Shown here one piece after another: positions 1 to 6,338 of a stretch of DNA of 6,341 nucleotides. The notes under the pieces were generated by a model. It was not told the origin of the DNA. It saw only the letters and a program-made list of their open reading frames with translations, and did no database searches. Source of the DNA: Candidatus Zixiibacteriota bacterium (GTDB lineage: Bacteria; Zixibacteria; MSB-5A5; GN15; FEB-12); contig DAOWMZ010000118.1 of NCBI GenBank assembly GCA_030642845.1, forward strand, positions 1 to 6,341, written 5' to 3'. Positions within the stretch are counted from its first letter, which is position 1. The number at the start of each line of letters is the position of its first letter. The position numbers and the translations under genes are program-made.

Positions 1-903
1 ATATACAAGGCCAGGCTGTGGTCATATCGTGATCTGCCCATACGCTGGGCCGAACTTGGGACTGTATATCGTTTTGAAGCTAGTGGTGTTTTGCATGGCC
101 TGATGAGAGTCCGTGGATTTACCCAGGATGATGCTCACCATTTTGTCACCCAGGAAAATATGTTGGATGAAGTCATTTGGGTATTAAACTTCTGTTTGCA
201 TATCCTTAAGTCATTCGGTTTTTCCAAATATGATATTTATCTCTCAACTAAGCCGCCTGAAAAAGCAATAGGAGAGGATATTGACTGGAAAAGAGCTGAG
301 ACAAGCCTTAAGACTTCTCTTGAAAAAGCCGGTTTGGAATATCAGATTGATGAAGGCGGCGGTGCTTTTTACGGACCCAAGATAGATATTAAAATTAAAG
401 ATGCTTTGAATCGAAGCTGGCAATGTTCTACAATTCAGTTCGATTTTTCCTTGCCGGAACGGTTCGATCTTACTTATATTGATAATGACGGTAAACAAAA
501 ACGACCGTATATGATACATCGTGCTCTGTTGGGGTCAATTGAACGGTTTTTCGGTGTGCTCATTGAGCACTACGCTGGTAATTTCCCGCTATGGCTCGCT
601 CCGGTACAGGTGAAAATATTACCTATTACCGATAGTATTAATGAGTACGGTGAAAAAGTTTTTAAGACTTTAAAAGAACAAAATATTCGGGTAGAATTGG
701 ATAGTCGTTCTGAAAAAGTCGGTGCCAAAATTCGTGATGCGGAACTTCAGAAAGTACCGTATATGTGTATTGTTGGTGCTAAAGAAGTAGAATCAGGTTC
801 CATTTCGCTTCGCAAACATGGCGAAGGGGATATGGGTTCGATGAATGTTGATCAGCTTATCGAGCAACTGAAAAAAGAAATTGAAAGCAAGGGAATTGAT
901 TGA
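1..903 (+). CDS. thrS: threonyl-tRNA synthetase, C-terminal 300 residues (5' truncated by window)
   Basis: A cytoplasmic class II aminoacyl-tRNA synthetase that charges tRNA-Thr with threonine. The frame is open from base 1, so the TTG at 91 is internal and not a start. The visible part aligns by eye with E. coli ThrRS from about residue 340 onward; the N-terminal TGS and editing domains and the first zinc ligand (Cys334 in E. coli) lie upstream. Motif 2 is visible, with the arginine at 70-72 matching E. coli Arg363 and the block [15 protein letters not shown]. Its last His (136-138) matches zinc ligand His385. The [13 protein letters not shown] block is motif 3, and its His (517-519) matches the third zinc ligand, His511. 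The anticodon-binding domain runs from about 595 (WLAPVQ) to 890 and contains the usual VPYM..VG.KE and GSM.V..L segments. It ends with TGA, 27 nt before infC. Nothing looks damaged; roughly 340 codons are missing only because of the window edge. Confidence 0.98.
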   Translation: MYKARLWSYRDLPIRWAELGTVYRFEASGVLHGLMRVRGFTQDDAHHFVTQENMLDEVIWVLNFCLHILKSFGFSKYDIYLSTKPPEKAIGEDIDWKRAETSLKTSLEKAGLEYQIDEGGGAFYGPKIDIKIKDALNRSWQCSTIQFDFSLPERFDLTYIDNDGKQKRPYMIHRALLGSIERFFGVLIEHYAGNFPLWLAPVQVKILPITDSINEYGEKVFKTLKEQNIRVELDSRSEKVGAKIRDAELQKVPYMCIVGAKEVESGSISLRKHGEGDMGSMNVDQLIEQLKKEIESKGID

Positions 904-919
904 ACGATTTTTTTTACAT

Positions 920-933
920 AGGAGGAATTCATA
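920..933 (+). promoter_or_regulatory. Shine-Dalgarno and ATA start codon of infC
   Basis: AGGAGGA (920-926) is the strongest Shine-Dalgarno of the operon genes in this window and lies 5 nt before ATA at 931-933. An in-frame TAG at 919-921 closes the frame upstream, so the gene cannot start much earlier. No ATG, GTG or TTG occurs in frame between this stop and the TTG at 985, which has no comparable Shine-Dalgarno and would remove conserved IF3 sequence. IF3 genes of other bacteria use similar rare starts, such as AUU in E. coli. A run of eight T (908-915) precedes the site without an upstream hairpin, so it is not read as a terminator. Confidence 0.88.
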
Positions 934-1560
934 AGTAAACAGGAGCTTCGTATAAATCAGAGAATTCGGGTTACGTCGGTTCGCTTGATTGGTCCCGAAG
1001 GAGAGCAGATTGGAATTATTCCTACTGCTGACGCTCTTCAACGAGCGCAGGATTTAGGACTGGACTTGGTTGAAGTATCGCCGACAAGCCGACCTCCCGT
1101 ATGTCGGATCCTTGATTACGGTAAGTTTAAATACGAACTGCAAAAAAAGGAAAAGCTGGCGAAAAAGAAGCAACACTCTTTCCAACTGAAAGAAATGCGT
1201 TTCAGGCCTAAAATTGATGAACATGACTTTAATTTTAAAACAAAGCATGTTAGAAATTTTATTGAATCGGGAAGCAAGGTAAAAATCTTTGTTATGTTTC
1301 GCGGACGTGAGATGGCTCATACTGAGTATGGCCGCAAAGTACTTGACCGTGTTTTAGATGTACTGAAAGATATTGCCAATGTTGAAGTTGCACCGAAACT
1401 TGATGGCCGGCGAATGACTATGGTGATTTCTCCTAAACCTGATATACATAAGAAGAAGAAACAGGATTCTGACACAAAAAAGTCGGATCAAAATAAAAGT
1501 AATAATATCACTAATGATAAAAAAGAAGATCAACCGGTTGTAAAAACCGAGACTGATTAG
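931..1560 (+). CDS. infC: translation initiation factor IF-3, ATA start, lysine-rich C-terminal tail
   Basis: IF3 binds the 30S subunit, prevents premature joining of 50S, and proofreads the start codon and initiator tRNA. From the ATA at 931 the protein has 209 residues and begins (M)SKQELRINQRIRVTSVRLIG, which matches the usual IF3 N-terminus; starting at the TTG (985) would delete this first strand. The N-domain covers residues 1 to about 70, with the signature DLVEVSP..RPPVCRILDYGKF. A lysine-rich linker helix follows at about 67-84, and the C-domain runs from about 85 to 168 with LKEMRFRP and the RNA-binding FRGREMAH (123-130). The protein would normally end near VISPK. Here a charged Lys/Asp/Asn-rich tail of about 40 residues follows, probably disordered. 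Genes rpmI and rplT follow as in most bacteria. The rare start codon suggests autoregulation, because IF3 itself discriminates against non-AUG/GUG/UUG initiation. Confidence 0.96.
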   Translation: MSKQELRINQRIRVTSVRLIGPEGEQIGIIPTADALQRAQDLGLDLVEVSPTSRPPVCRILDYGKFKYELQKKEKLAKKKQHSFQLKEMRFRPKIDEHDFNFKTKHVRNFIESGSKVKIFVMFRGREMAHTEYGRKVLDRVLDVLKDIANVEVAPKLDGRRMTMVISPKPDIHKKKKQDSDTKKSDQNKSNNITNDKKEDQPVVKTETD

Positions 1561-1563
1561 TCT
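1550..1563 (+). other. small inverted repeat over the infC stop codon
   Basis: AGACT (1550-1554) and AGTCT (1559-1563) form a perfect 5-bp stem with a 4-nt loop, and the infC TAG stop (1558-1560) lies in the loop and 3' arm. No T-run follows, so it is not an intrinsic terminator. It lies about 28 nt upstream of rpmI, the general region where bL20-dependent control elements occur in other bacteria. The stem is short enough to be chance. Confidence 0.25.
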
Positions 1564-1591
1564 GTTTGATTTAATGACAAGAAGGTAAATA

Positions 1592-1789
1592 ATGCCGAAG
1601 ATGAAGACTCTCAGGGGTGCTGCCAAACGATTTAGAAAGACAGCGACCGGTAAAATTAAAAGACATAAAGCGTTCAAGACTCATATCCTGACCAAAATGT
1701 CACCAAAACGCAATCGTCAATTACGTAAAGCCACTTTAATTTCAAAAGCTGACCACAAACGAGTATGCAGAATGATCCCCAATGCCTAA
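1592..1789 (+). CDS. rpmI: 50S ribosomal protein bL35
   Basis: A small, very basic protein of the large ribosomal subunit. The 65-residue product is of normal family length and shows the complete bL35 signature: MPKMKT.RGAAKRF at the N-terminus, TGKIKR.KAFK..H in the middle, and [15 protein letters not shown] near the end. The ATG start is preceded by AAGG (1582-1585) at a good distance. The gene lies 31 nt after infC and 34 nt before rplT, the near-universal IF3-L35-L20 order. Expression is probably linked to infC and rplT on one mRNA. In E. coli and Bacillus, bL20 represses this cluster by binding its mRNA; I cannot identify such an operator here with confidence. Confidence 0.98.
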   Translation: MPKMKTLRGAAKRFRKTATGKIKRHKAFKTHILTKMSPKRNRQLRKATLISKADHKRVCRMIPNA

Positions 1790-1794
1790 TTGGG
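1778..1794 (+). other. small inverted repeat over the rpmI stop codon
   Basis: CCCAAT (1778-1783) and ATTGGG (1789-1794) form a 6-bp stem with a 5-nt loop that contains most of the rpmI TAA stop (1787-1789). The downstream sequence TTTGATAGTATAG is not a terminator T-tract. It could be a minor mRNA structure between rpmI and rplT, or chance. Confidence 0.3.
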
Positions 1795-1823
1795 TTTGAT
1801 AGTATAGTATAGGAGATTAGATA

Positions 1824-2174
1824 ATGCCTCGTGCAAAAAATAATGTAGCGTCCCACAGACGCCATAAAAAAGTCCTGAACCGGGCTAAAGGCAATTTTGG
1901 CGGCCGAAGCAAGCTGTACCGCACAGCTCTTGAGACGGTTAACAAAGGCCTGAAATATGCCTATCGCGACCGTCGTAATAAAAAAAGAGAATTTCGTCGC
2001 CTCTGGATTACCCGTATTTCAGCCGCTGCCAAAATGTGTGATACCAATTATTCAACATTTATTTCCGGTCTGAAAAAGGCGGGAGTTAATCTGGATCGTA
2101 AAATGTTAGCCGATATTGCTGCTCGTGATATGGCAACTTTTACATCATTGGCCAAAATGGCTACCGGCAAATAG
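1824..2174 (+). CDS. rplT: 50S ribosomal protein bL20
   Basis: A 23S rRNA-binding protein needed early in 50S assembly. In E. coli and Bacillus it also represses its own mRNA. The 116-residue product has the usual length and layout. A long basic N-terminal extension (residues 1 to about 60) carries MPR.K, RRHKKVL..AKG..G.RS.LYR and the highly conserved [20 protein letters not shown] small globular C-terminal domain follows, with F..GLKKAGV.L.RK.LADIA. The ATG follows a clear AGGAG (1811-1815) with 8-nt spacing, a stronger ribosome site than that of rpmI. This would fit the higher or independent initiation expected if rpmI and rplT are not strictly coupled. pheS begins 18 nt after the stop. 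Confidence 0.98.
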   Translation: MPRAKNNVASHRRHKKVLNRAKGNFGGRSKLYRTALETVNKGLKYAYRDRRNKKREFRRLWITRISAAAKMCDTNYSTFISGLKKAGVNLDRKMLADIAARDMATFTSLAKMATGK

Positions 2175-2192
2175 AGACCTCAAGGTTAATAT

Positions 2193-3206
2193 ATGTCGGT
2201 ACTGGATGATCTAAAAAATCTGGAATCCGAAGCTTTAGAGCGAATCAGTAATTCTGGTTCGCTTGATGCGTTTAATGAGGTTCGGGTTCAATTCTTAGGG
2301 AAGAAAGGAAGCATAACTGCTGTTCTTAAAACTCTGGGGAAATTGCCTGTTGATGAACGTAAGCTTATCGGTGCTTCGGCTAATGCTGTTCGTACTAATA
2401 TCGAAGAAAATATTAAATCAGCTCAGAATAAACTCTCAACATGTAAAACCGCATCAGACTTTGATCCTACACTTCCCGGAACTGCTCAACCAATCGGAAC
2501 CATTCATATCCTTAACCAGGTGATGAATGATATTTGTCGTACTTTCTACGGCATGGGATTTGAAATAGCCAAAGGCCCTGATGTCGAGACCGATTATTAC
2601 AATTTCGAAGCACTGAATTTTCCACCCGATCATCCTGCCCGTGATATGCAGGATACTCTTTTTGTTGAGAACGACAGAGTATTGCGAACTCATACAACTC
2701 CGGTACAGGCTCGCTTTTTAGAAACACATAAACCCCCGATTAAAATTATTACTCCGGGCAAGACTTTCCGTAATGAAGCAATTTCCACCAGAGCTCATGT
2801 TGCGTTTCATCAGGTTGATGGCTTTCTTGTCGATGAAGGGGTTTCTATTGCTGACCTTAAAGGTGCAATTGTTGCATTTTGTAAAGCTTTCTTTGGTGAA
2901 GATGTAAAACTAAATTTCCGTCCTTCATTTTTCCCCTTCACGGAACCATCGGCTGAAGTTGATGTCTCCTGTATTCTCTGCAAAGGGAAAGGGTGCCAAC
3001 TGTGCAAATATACAGGATGGCTTGAGATTCTTGGATGCGGAATGATCGACCCCAATGTTCTGGATAATGCCGGGATTGACAGTGAAAAATATACCGGATA
3101 TGCTTTTGGTCTGGGTGTGGAACGAATTGCTATGCTAAAATATAAAATAAATGATATTAGACTATTTTTTAATAACGATATTCGATTCCTGAGACAATTT
3201 ATATAA
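2193..3206 (+). CDS. pheS: phenylalanyl-tRNA synthetase alpha subunit, FCB-like with Cys4 cluster
   Basis: The catalytic subunit of the alpha2-beta2 class II enzyme that charges tRNA-Phe. It has 337 residues, normal for the bacterial form. Residues 1 to about 85 form the N-terminal helical tRNA-binding arm (FLGKKGSIT at 34-42). The catalytic core follows: motif 1 with MGFEIAKGPDVETDYYNFE.LN (121-142) and the conserved HPARDMQDT; motif 2 with PGKTFRNEAIS.RAH..FHQVDG (188-210); the substrate-pocket segment FPFTEPSAEVDV (247-258); and motif 3 with GYAFGLGVER (302-311). Ala304 matches the E. coli Ala294 position that gates the phenylalanine pocket. C260-x2-C263-x4-C268-x2-C271 forms a candidate metal site ahead of GWLEILGCGM. 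The motif 2 form and the cluster resemble Bacteroidetes/Chlorobi enzymes (from memory). AAGG at 2182-2185 serves the ATG. pheT starts 2 nt after the stop, consistent with coupled synthesis of the two subunits. Confidence 0.98.
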   Translation: MSVLDDLKNLESEALERISNSGSLDAFNEVRVQFLGKKGSITAVLKTLGKLPVDERKLIGASANAVRTNIEENIKSAQNKLSTCKTASDFDPTLPGTAQPIGTIHILNQVMNDICRTFYGMGFEIAKGPDVETDYYNFEALNFPPDHPARDMQDTLFVENDRVLRTHTTPVQARFLETHKPPIKIITPGKTFRNEAISTRAHVAFHQVDGFLVDEGVSIADLKGAIVAFCKAFFGEDVKLNFRPSFFPFTEPSAEVDVSCILCKGKGCQLCKYTGWLEILGCGMIDPNVLDNAGIDSEKYTGYAFGLGVERIAMLKYKINDIRLFFNNDIRFLRQFI

Positions 3207-3208
3207 CT

Positions 3209-5599
3209 ATGAAGATTTCTTATAATTGGTTAATTGAATTAACCGGATTAGACTGGTCCGTTGAAGAGCTTTCAAATCGGCTCACTAATTGTGGTACTGC
3301 TGTGGAAGACTCCGAAGCTACCGACCGCTATATGGATAAAGTGGTGGTTGGTGAAGTCCTTGATCTGAAACCTATTGAAGGGGCTGATAAAATCAGATTA
3401 GCTACTGTCAATATAGGTTCGGAAACAATGGATTTGATCTGTGGTGCTCCCAATGCAGCTAAAGGACAAAAAGTTGCTGTTGCACAATTAGGGGCCAACC
3501 TTGTTGGTGATCTTAAAATAAAGAAGGTAAAGATTCGTGGAATCGAATCTTGCGGGATGATCTGTTCTGAGAGAGAACTTGGAATCTCCGATGACCACTC
3601 AGGTATTATTGTTCTGCCTCAAGATGCTCCTGTTGGACAGCTTCTGGCAGAGTATCTGGATTTCAAAGATACTCAGTTAACTTTTGAATTAACCCCCAAC
3701 CGTCCGGATTCTATGTCCGCAATCGGACTCGCTCGTGACGCTGCTGCTCTGGCATCGGTTAAAGTAAAGAAACCTGAGATTAAATTAACAGAATCTCCCG
3801 AAAATGCATCAGATTATATAAGTGTGAAAATAGACGATCCCGATGCCTGTCCACGATATGCAGCAAGGATTATTAAAAATGTAAAAATCGAACCTTCTCC
3901 CTGGTGGGTGAAAAAGAAATTGATTGTATGTGGGATTAGACCAATCAATAACATAGTTGATATTACAAATTATGTTCTTTTAGAATCTGGTCATCCTCTT
4001 CATGCTTTTGACTATGACCGTTTTGGCTCCAAAGAGGTTGTTGTTCGAAGAGCAAAAGATAAAGAAAAATTCTCTACTCTTGACGGTAATGAGCATACCT
4101 GCAACCCCGATGTTCTTTTGATCACAAACGGTAAAAAAGGAGTCGCTGCCGGTGGGGTAATGGGTGGTTTGAACTCAGAAGTTGAAAATGATACCAATAA
4201 TATTCTGCTTGAAGCAGCTTATTTTGATCCTTCTATTATTCGTAAAAGCCGTAAGCATCTTGGTTTTGTAACTGAATCTTCTACCCGTTTTGAAAAAGGG
4301 GCTGACCCCAATGACGGTCTCATTTATGCCCTGAACCGAGCGGCAGCATTGATAGCTGAACTAAGCGGTGGAAAAGTTCTCAAAGGGATTGTTGATTGCT
4401 ACCCTAATAAAATTGAGCCCAAAAAAATAAAATTACGCTTTAGCCGCTGTCATGCCCTGATTGGTAAAGAACTTTCTAAGAAAAGAATTATTCAGATATT
4501 ATCTGATTTGGAATTGGCTGTTGAAGATAAAGGGGATAACTTAAGCGTAACGGTACCCACTTTCCGACCTGATCTTGAGCGTGAAATTGATCTGATAGAA
4601 GAAGTTGCCCGAATGGAAGGATGGGGAAATATCCCGGATGCAATTACAAATATTGGTTCCCTTTTCACTCCCTTGTTTGATGATGATAAGTTTGCCGAGG
4701 AATCACGAATTGTTCTTACGTCGGCAGGTTTTGATGAGATGGTCTGTCATGGTTTAGTGGACAGTAAACTTGCTGAAAAGGTAAATCCAGGATCTCAGTT
4801 TGTGAAAATAGTAAATCCATCATCTTCGGATCTCAATGTGATGCGCAATAATCTTGTGATGAGTGCTTTGCCGGTTATCAACCATAATATGTCGCACCGC
4901 AACATGGACCTAATGCTGTTTGAGTTGGGCAAAGTTTATTTTCCACCTGACAAGAATGGTGAATGGATCGAAGATAACCGGATTATTCTTGTGGTTACTG
5001 GTAATAGCCATATTAATTGGAGAGAGAAGCCAAGGGCTTTTGATTTTTATGATCTGACCGGAGCTATAAACTCATTATCAAAACATTTCCATTTGTCTGA
5101 ATTTGAATACTGTCCCGGGAAAATAGATTATTTTGAGGACAAACTTTCATATGAAATAAAATTTAATGGAACAGTTATTGGCTGCATTGGTCAGGTTAAA
5201 GCATCTTTGGCAAAAGCCTCTGATATCAAACAACCCTTGTTTTTGGCTGAGTTTTCCATTAAATTACTAATTGAAAATAGTAATCGAGTTGGAGATTTCA
5301 AGCCGCTTCCTCAATTCCCGGCAGCTCCACGCGATTTGGCTATAGTTGTCGATGTTAGTGTTCCGGCAGGTGATTTATTAGCAGGTGTTAAAAAAGCTGC
5401 TGGTGATTTAGCTGAAAAAGTTGAGATATTTGATCTCTATACCGGAAAGCAAATCGAAAAGGGGAAAAAGTCGATTGCCATATCAATTTCTTACCGTCAC
5501 CCTGAAAGAAGTCTTTCGGGTGAAGAAGTTGATGAGCGACAGGGAAAAGTTATACGCTCTTTAAAAGAAAAATATAATGCAGAGATAAGGGATAAATAG
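3209..5599 (+). CDS. pheT: phenylalanyl-tRNA synthetase beta subunit, full length
   Basis: The beta subunit binds tRNA-Phe, contributes to the alpha2-beta2 interface and hydrolyses mischarged Tyr-tRNA-Phe. Its 796 residues match the usual bacterial length. Domains in order: N-terminal helices (1-38); an EMAP/OB-type tRNA-binding domain (about 40-150, with LDLKPIEGADKIRLATV and ICGAPN); the B3/B4 editing domain (about 210-390), including HPLHAFD with His265, LLEAAYFDP with Glu335 and the TESSTRFEKG segment; the B5 domain (about 405-475), with D455, D461, E464 and E465 in the usual acidic metal-binding spacing; a degenerate class II synthetase fold (about 480-690); and a C-terminal FDX-ACB anticodon-binding domain (about 698-794, PQFPAAPRDLAIVVD at its start). 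The start codon is 2 nt after pheS and lacks a good Shine-Dalgarno, which suggests reinitiation by ribosomes finishing pheS. The editing domain looks intact. Confidence 0.98.
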   Translation: MKISYNWLIELTGLDWSVEELSNRLTNCGTAVEDSEATDRYMDKVVVGEVLDLKPIEGADKIRLATVNIGSETMDLICGAPNAAKGQKVAVAQLGANLVGDLKIKKVKIRGIESCGMICSERELGISDDHSGIIVLPQDAPVGQLLAEYLDFKDTQLTFELTPNRPDSMSAIGLARDAAALASVKVKKPEIKLTESPENASDYISVKIDDPDACPRYAARIIKNVKIEPSPWWVKKKLIVCGIRPINNIVDITNYVLLESGHPLHAFDYDRFGSKEVVVRRAKDKEKFSTLDGNEHTCNPDVLLITNGKKGVAAGGVMGGLNSEVENDTNNILLEAAYFDPSIIRKSRKHLGFVTESSTRFEKGADPNDGLIYALNRAAALIAELSGGKVLKGIVDCYPNKIEPKKIKLRFSRCHALIGKELSKKRIIQILSDLELAVEDKGDNLSVTVPTFRPDLEREIDLIEEVARMEGWGNIPDAITNIGSLFTPLFDDDKFAEESRIVLTSAGFDEMVCHGLVDSKLAEKVNPGSQFVKIVNPSSSDLNVMRNNLVMSALPVINHNMSHRNMDLMLFELGKVYFPPDKNGEWIEDNRIILVVTGNSHINWREKPRAFDFYDLTGAINSLSKHFHLSEFEYCPGKIDYFEDKLSYEIKFNGTVIGCIGQVKASLAKASDIKQPLFLAEFSIKLLIENSNRVGDFKPLPQFPAAPRDLAIVVDVSVPAGDLLAGVKKAAGDLAEKVEIFDLYTGKQIEKGKKSIAISISYRHPERSLSGEEVDERQGKVIRSLKEKYNAEIRDK

Positions 5600-5845
5600 A
5601 TGTCTGACGATAAAGTAGTTAAGCTGATAGATAAGATGAATAAAGCGGTTGATTATATTGAGGAACTTATGCGTGAAAACAGTGCCCTTAAAGCAGAAAA
5701 CTCACAAATAAAATCCGAATTAAACAGCCTCAAAAATGAAACTAAGAAAATAAATCTAATGAGTGCCGATCAATCTCAGGCAGTCAAAACCAAACTAGCA
5801 GGTGTGTTAGAGAGGCTTGACGAATTGGAGCAGATCGGCCAATAG
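5600..5845 (+). CDS. small coiled-coil protein, ZapB-like cell division accessory protein (putative)
   Basis: An 81-residue, highly charged protein that looks almost wholly alpha-helical. Residues 5 to about 50 show heptad-like spacing of I/L/V/M (VVKLIDKMNKAVDYIEELM, then L.AEN..IKSEL..LKNE). The ending VKTKLAGVLERLDELE resembles the small ZapB/TIGR02449/DUF904-type proteins often encoded beside zapA. It has no signal peptide, membrane segment or catalytic motif. The ATG begins on the base after the pheT TAG stop and uses AAGGG (5587-5591) inside pheT, so its translation is probably tied to that of pheT. ZapB proteins bind ZapA and help organise the FtsZ ring; that role is inferred from the coiled coil and the neighbouring zapA. 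Short coiled coils look alike, so the family assignment is moderate. That it is a real gene is supported by the spacing and Shine-Dalgarno. Confidence 0.8.
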   Translation: MSDDKVVKLIDKMNKAVDYIEELMRENSALKAENSQIKSELNSLKNETKKINLMSADQSQAVKTKLAGVLERLDELEQIGQ

Positions 5846-5852
5846 TTTTTAC

Positions 5853-5881
5853 TTGACAAACCATATCTTATTTGGTATAAA
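5853..5881 (+). promoter_or_regulatory. sigma-70-type promoter upstream of zapA
   Basis: The -35 box TTGACA (5853-5858) is a perfect consensus. A 17-nt spacer separates it from TATAAA (5876-5881), five of six matches to TATAAT, with TG at 5873-5874 giving an extended -10 element. The predicted transcription start is about 5887-5889, leaving a leader of roughly 48 nt before the zapA ATG. The -35 box begins 8 nt after the stop codon of the coiled-coil gene. This is the most convincing promoter in the window and would let zapA and the following gene be transcribed independently of the translation operon. An imperfect dyad (ACCA...TGGT, 5860-5876) fills the spacer but is too weak to call an operator. 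Confidence 0.75.
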
Positions 5882-5940
5882 TTGTTGATAGATAGTAGGA
5901 TAAGAGATTTGAATCGGTAACCACTGATAATATCAATGGT
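5881..5940 (+). repeat. inverted repeat in the zapA leader that includes the start codon
   Basis: TTGATA (5885-5890) is complementary to TATCAA (5931-5936). With G-U pairs in RNA the helix could extend to ten pairs (5881-5890 with 5931-5940), covering the zapA ATG at 5936-5938. The 40-nt loop contains the purine-rich AGGATAAGAG (5897-5906). The predicted promoter start falls inside the 5' arm, so the full helix would form only in read-through transcripts from the upstream operon. The arms are AT-rich and may be chance. Confidence 0.25.
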
Positions 5941-6250
5941 AGACGAAATGGTAGAAAACAAAATTGTCGTAAACATATATGGTGAGGATTATCCCCTGGC
6001 TGGGGTTGAAGATCCTTCTCAAGTATCCAAAATAGCAGACTTTGTAGATTCCAGAATGAAAGAAATTGCTGAAAATAGTCGTATTAAGGCTCGTGATAAA
6101 GTGGCTATTCTTTCAGTTATGTCTATTGCATCCGAGCTTATGGATAAACAAGAAGAGATTAAGAAATTTAAGGTCAGTATTGATGACCAGTTTGAGACTT
6201 TACTCACTCGTTTGGACAATGTGTTGCCTGCTGAGAAGAGTATTCCCTGA
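5936..6250 (+). CDS. zapA: cell division protein ZapA
   Basis: ZapA is a small cytoplasmic protein that crosslinks FtsZ protofilaments and stabilises the Z-ring at midcell. The 104-residue product has the family layout. A short N-terminal beta region carries the signature VVNIYGEDYPLAG (residues 11-23) and the EDPSQVSKIADFVDSRMKEI helix. It is followed by KVAILSVMSIASELMD and a C-terminal coiled-coil helix (about 68-95) that makes the dimer/tetramer. The frame is closed upstream by TAA at 5918-5920, so the ATG at 5936 is the most distal ATG; a second ATG at 5948 (Met5) is an alternative start. Neither has a recognisable Shine-Dalgarno, the nearest purine-rich stretch being about 30 nt upstream. 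It follows the ZapB-like gene after 90 nt and has its own promoter. The product is a likely partner of that small coiled-coil protein. Confidence 0.93.
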   Translation: MVDEMVENKIVVNIYGEDYPLAGVEDPSQVSKIADFVDSRMKEIAENSRIKARDKVAILSVMSIASELMDKQEEIKKFKVSIDDQFETLLTRLDNVLPAEKSIP

Positions 6251-6305
6251 TTATTAGGAATCTCTGATCAAATCTTTAATCCACAACATTTTCACATAGA
6301 TTGAA

Positions 6306-6331
6306 CCTCCGAAACTATTTCGGAGGGGAGG
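6306..6331 (+). promoter_or_regulatory. hairpin with anti-Shine-Dalgarno arm and tandem GGAGG before the next gene
   Basis: CCTCCGAAA (6306-6314) and TTTCGGAGG (6318-6326) form a perfect 9-bp stem with a 3-nt loop (CTA). The 3' arm ends in GGAGG (6322-6326), and a second GGAGG (6327-6331) follows directly, 7 nt before ATG at 6339. The 5' CCTCC could pair with either GGAGG, so only one folding leaves the near one free. No T-tract follows, so this is not an intrinsic terminator. It looks like a translational control element or a strong ribosome-loading site for the gene beginning at the window edge. Confidence 0.6.
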
Positions 6332-6338
6332 CGCTACA

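Noticed and set aside
91..903. Separate 270-residue gene starting at TTG 91
   Set aside because: The same frame is open to base 1 and encodes conserved ThrRS sequence upstream ([13 protein letters not shown]), so the TTG is an internal codon.
904..930. Terminator between thrS and infC suggested by eight consecutive T (908-915)
   Set aside because: No GC-rich hairpin precedes the T-run, and the next gene's Shine-Dalgarno follows within 5 nt.
793..1041. Minus-strand and other alternate-frame open frames across the window (for example 244-519, 793-1041, 1354-1677, 2454-2727, 4012-4197, 6019-6219)
   Set aside because: They overlap well-conserved + strand genes, resemble no protein family I know, and are explained as shadows of real coding frames.
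985..1560. infC start at TTG 985
   Set aside because: It has no Shine-Dalgarno and loses the conserved IF3 N-terminal strand; the ATA at 931 fits both.
2175..2192. Phe attenuator or leader peptide before pheS
   Set aside because: The 18-nt gap between rplT and pheS has no room for a leader peptide or terminator/antiterminator; only a 4-bp ACCT/AGGT palindrome is present.
6066..6257. 63-residue + strand open frame overlapping zapA
   Set aside because: It lies in a different frame within the conserved zapA coding region, with no ribosome-binding site or family features.
6306..6326. Intrinsic terminator after zapA
   Set aside because: The stem is strong but is followed by a purine-rich ribosome-binding site and an ATG rather than a T-tract.
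6251..6338. 6S RNA gene downstream of zapA
   Set aside because: The gap is only 88 nt, less than half the usual 6S RNA length, and shows no long bulged helix.
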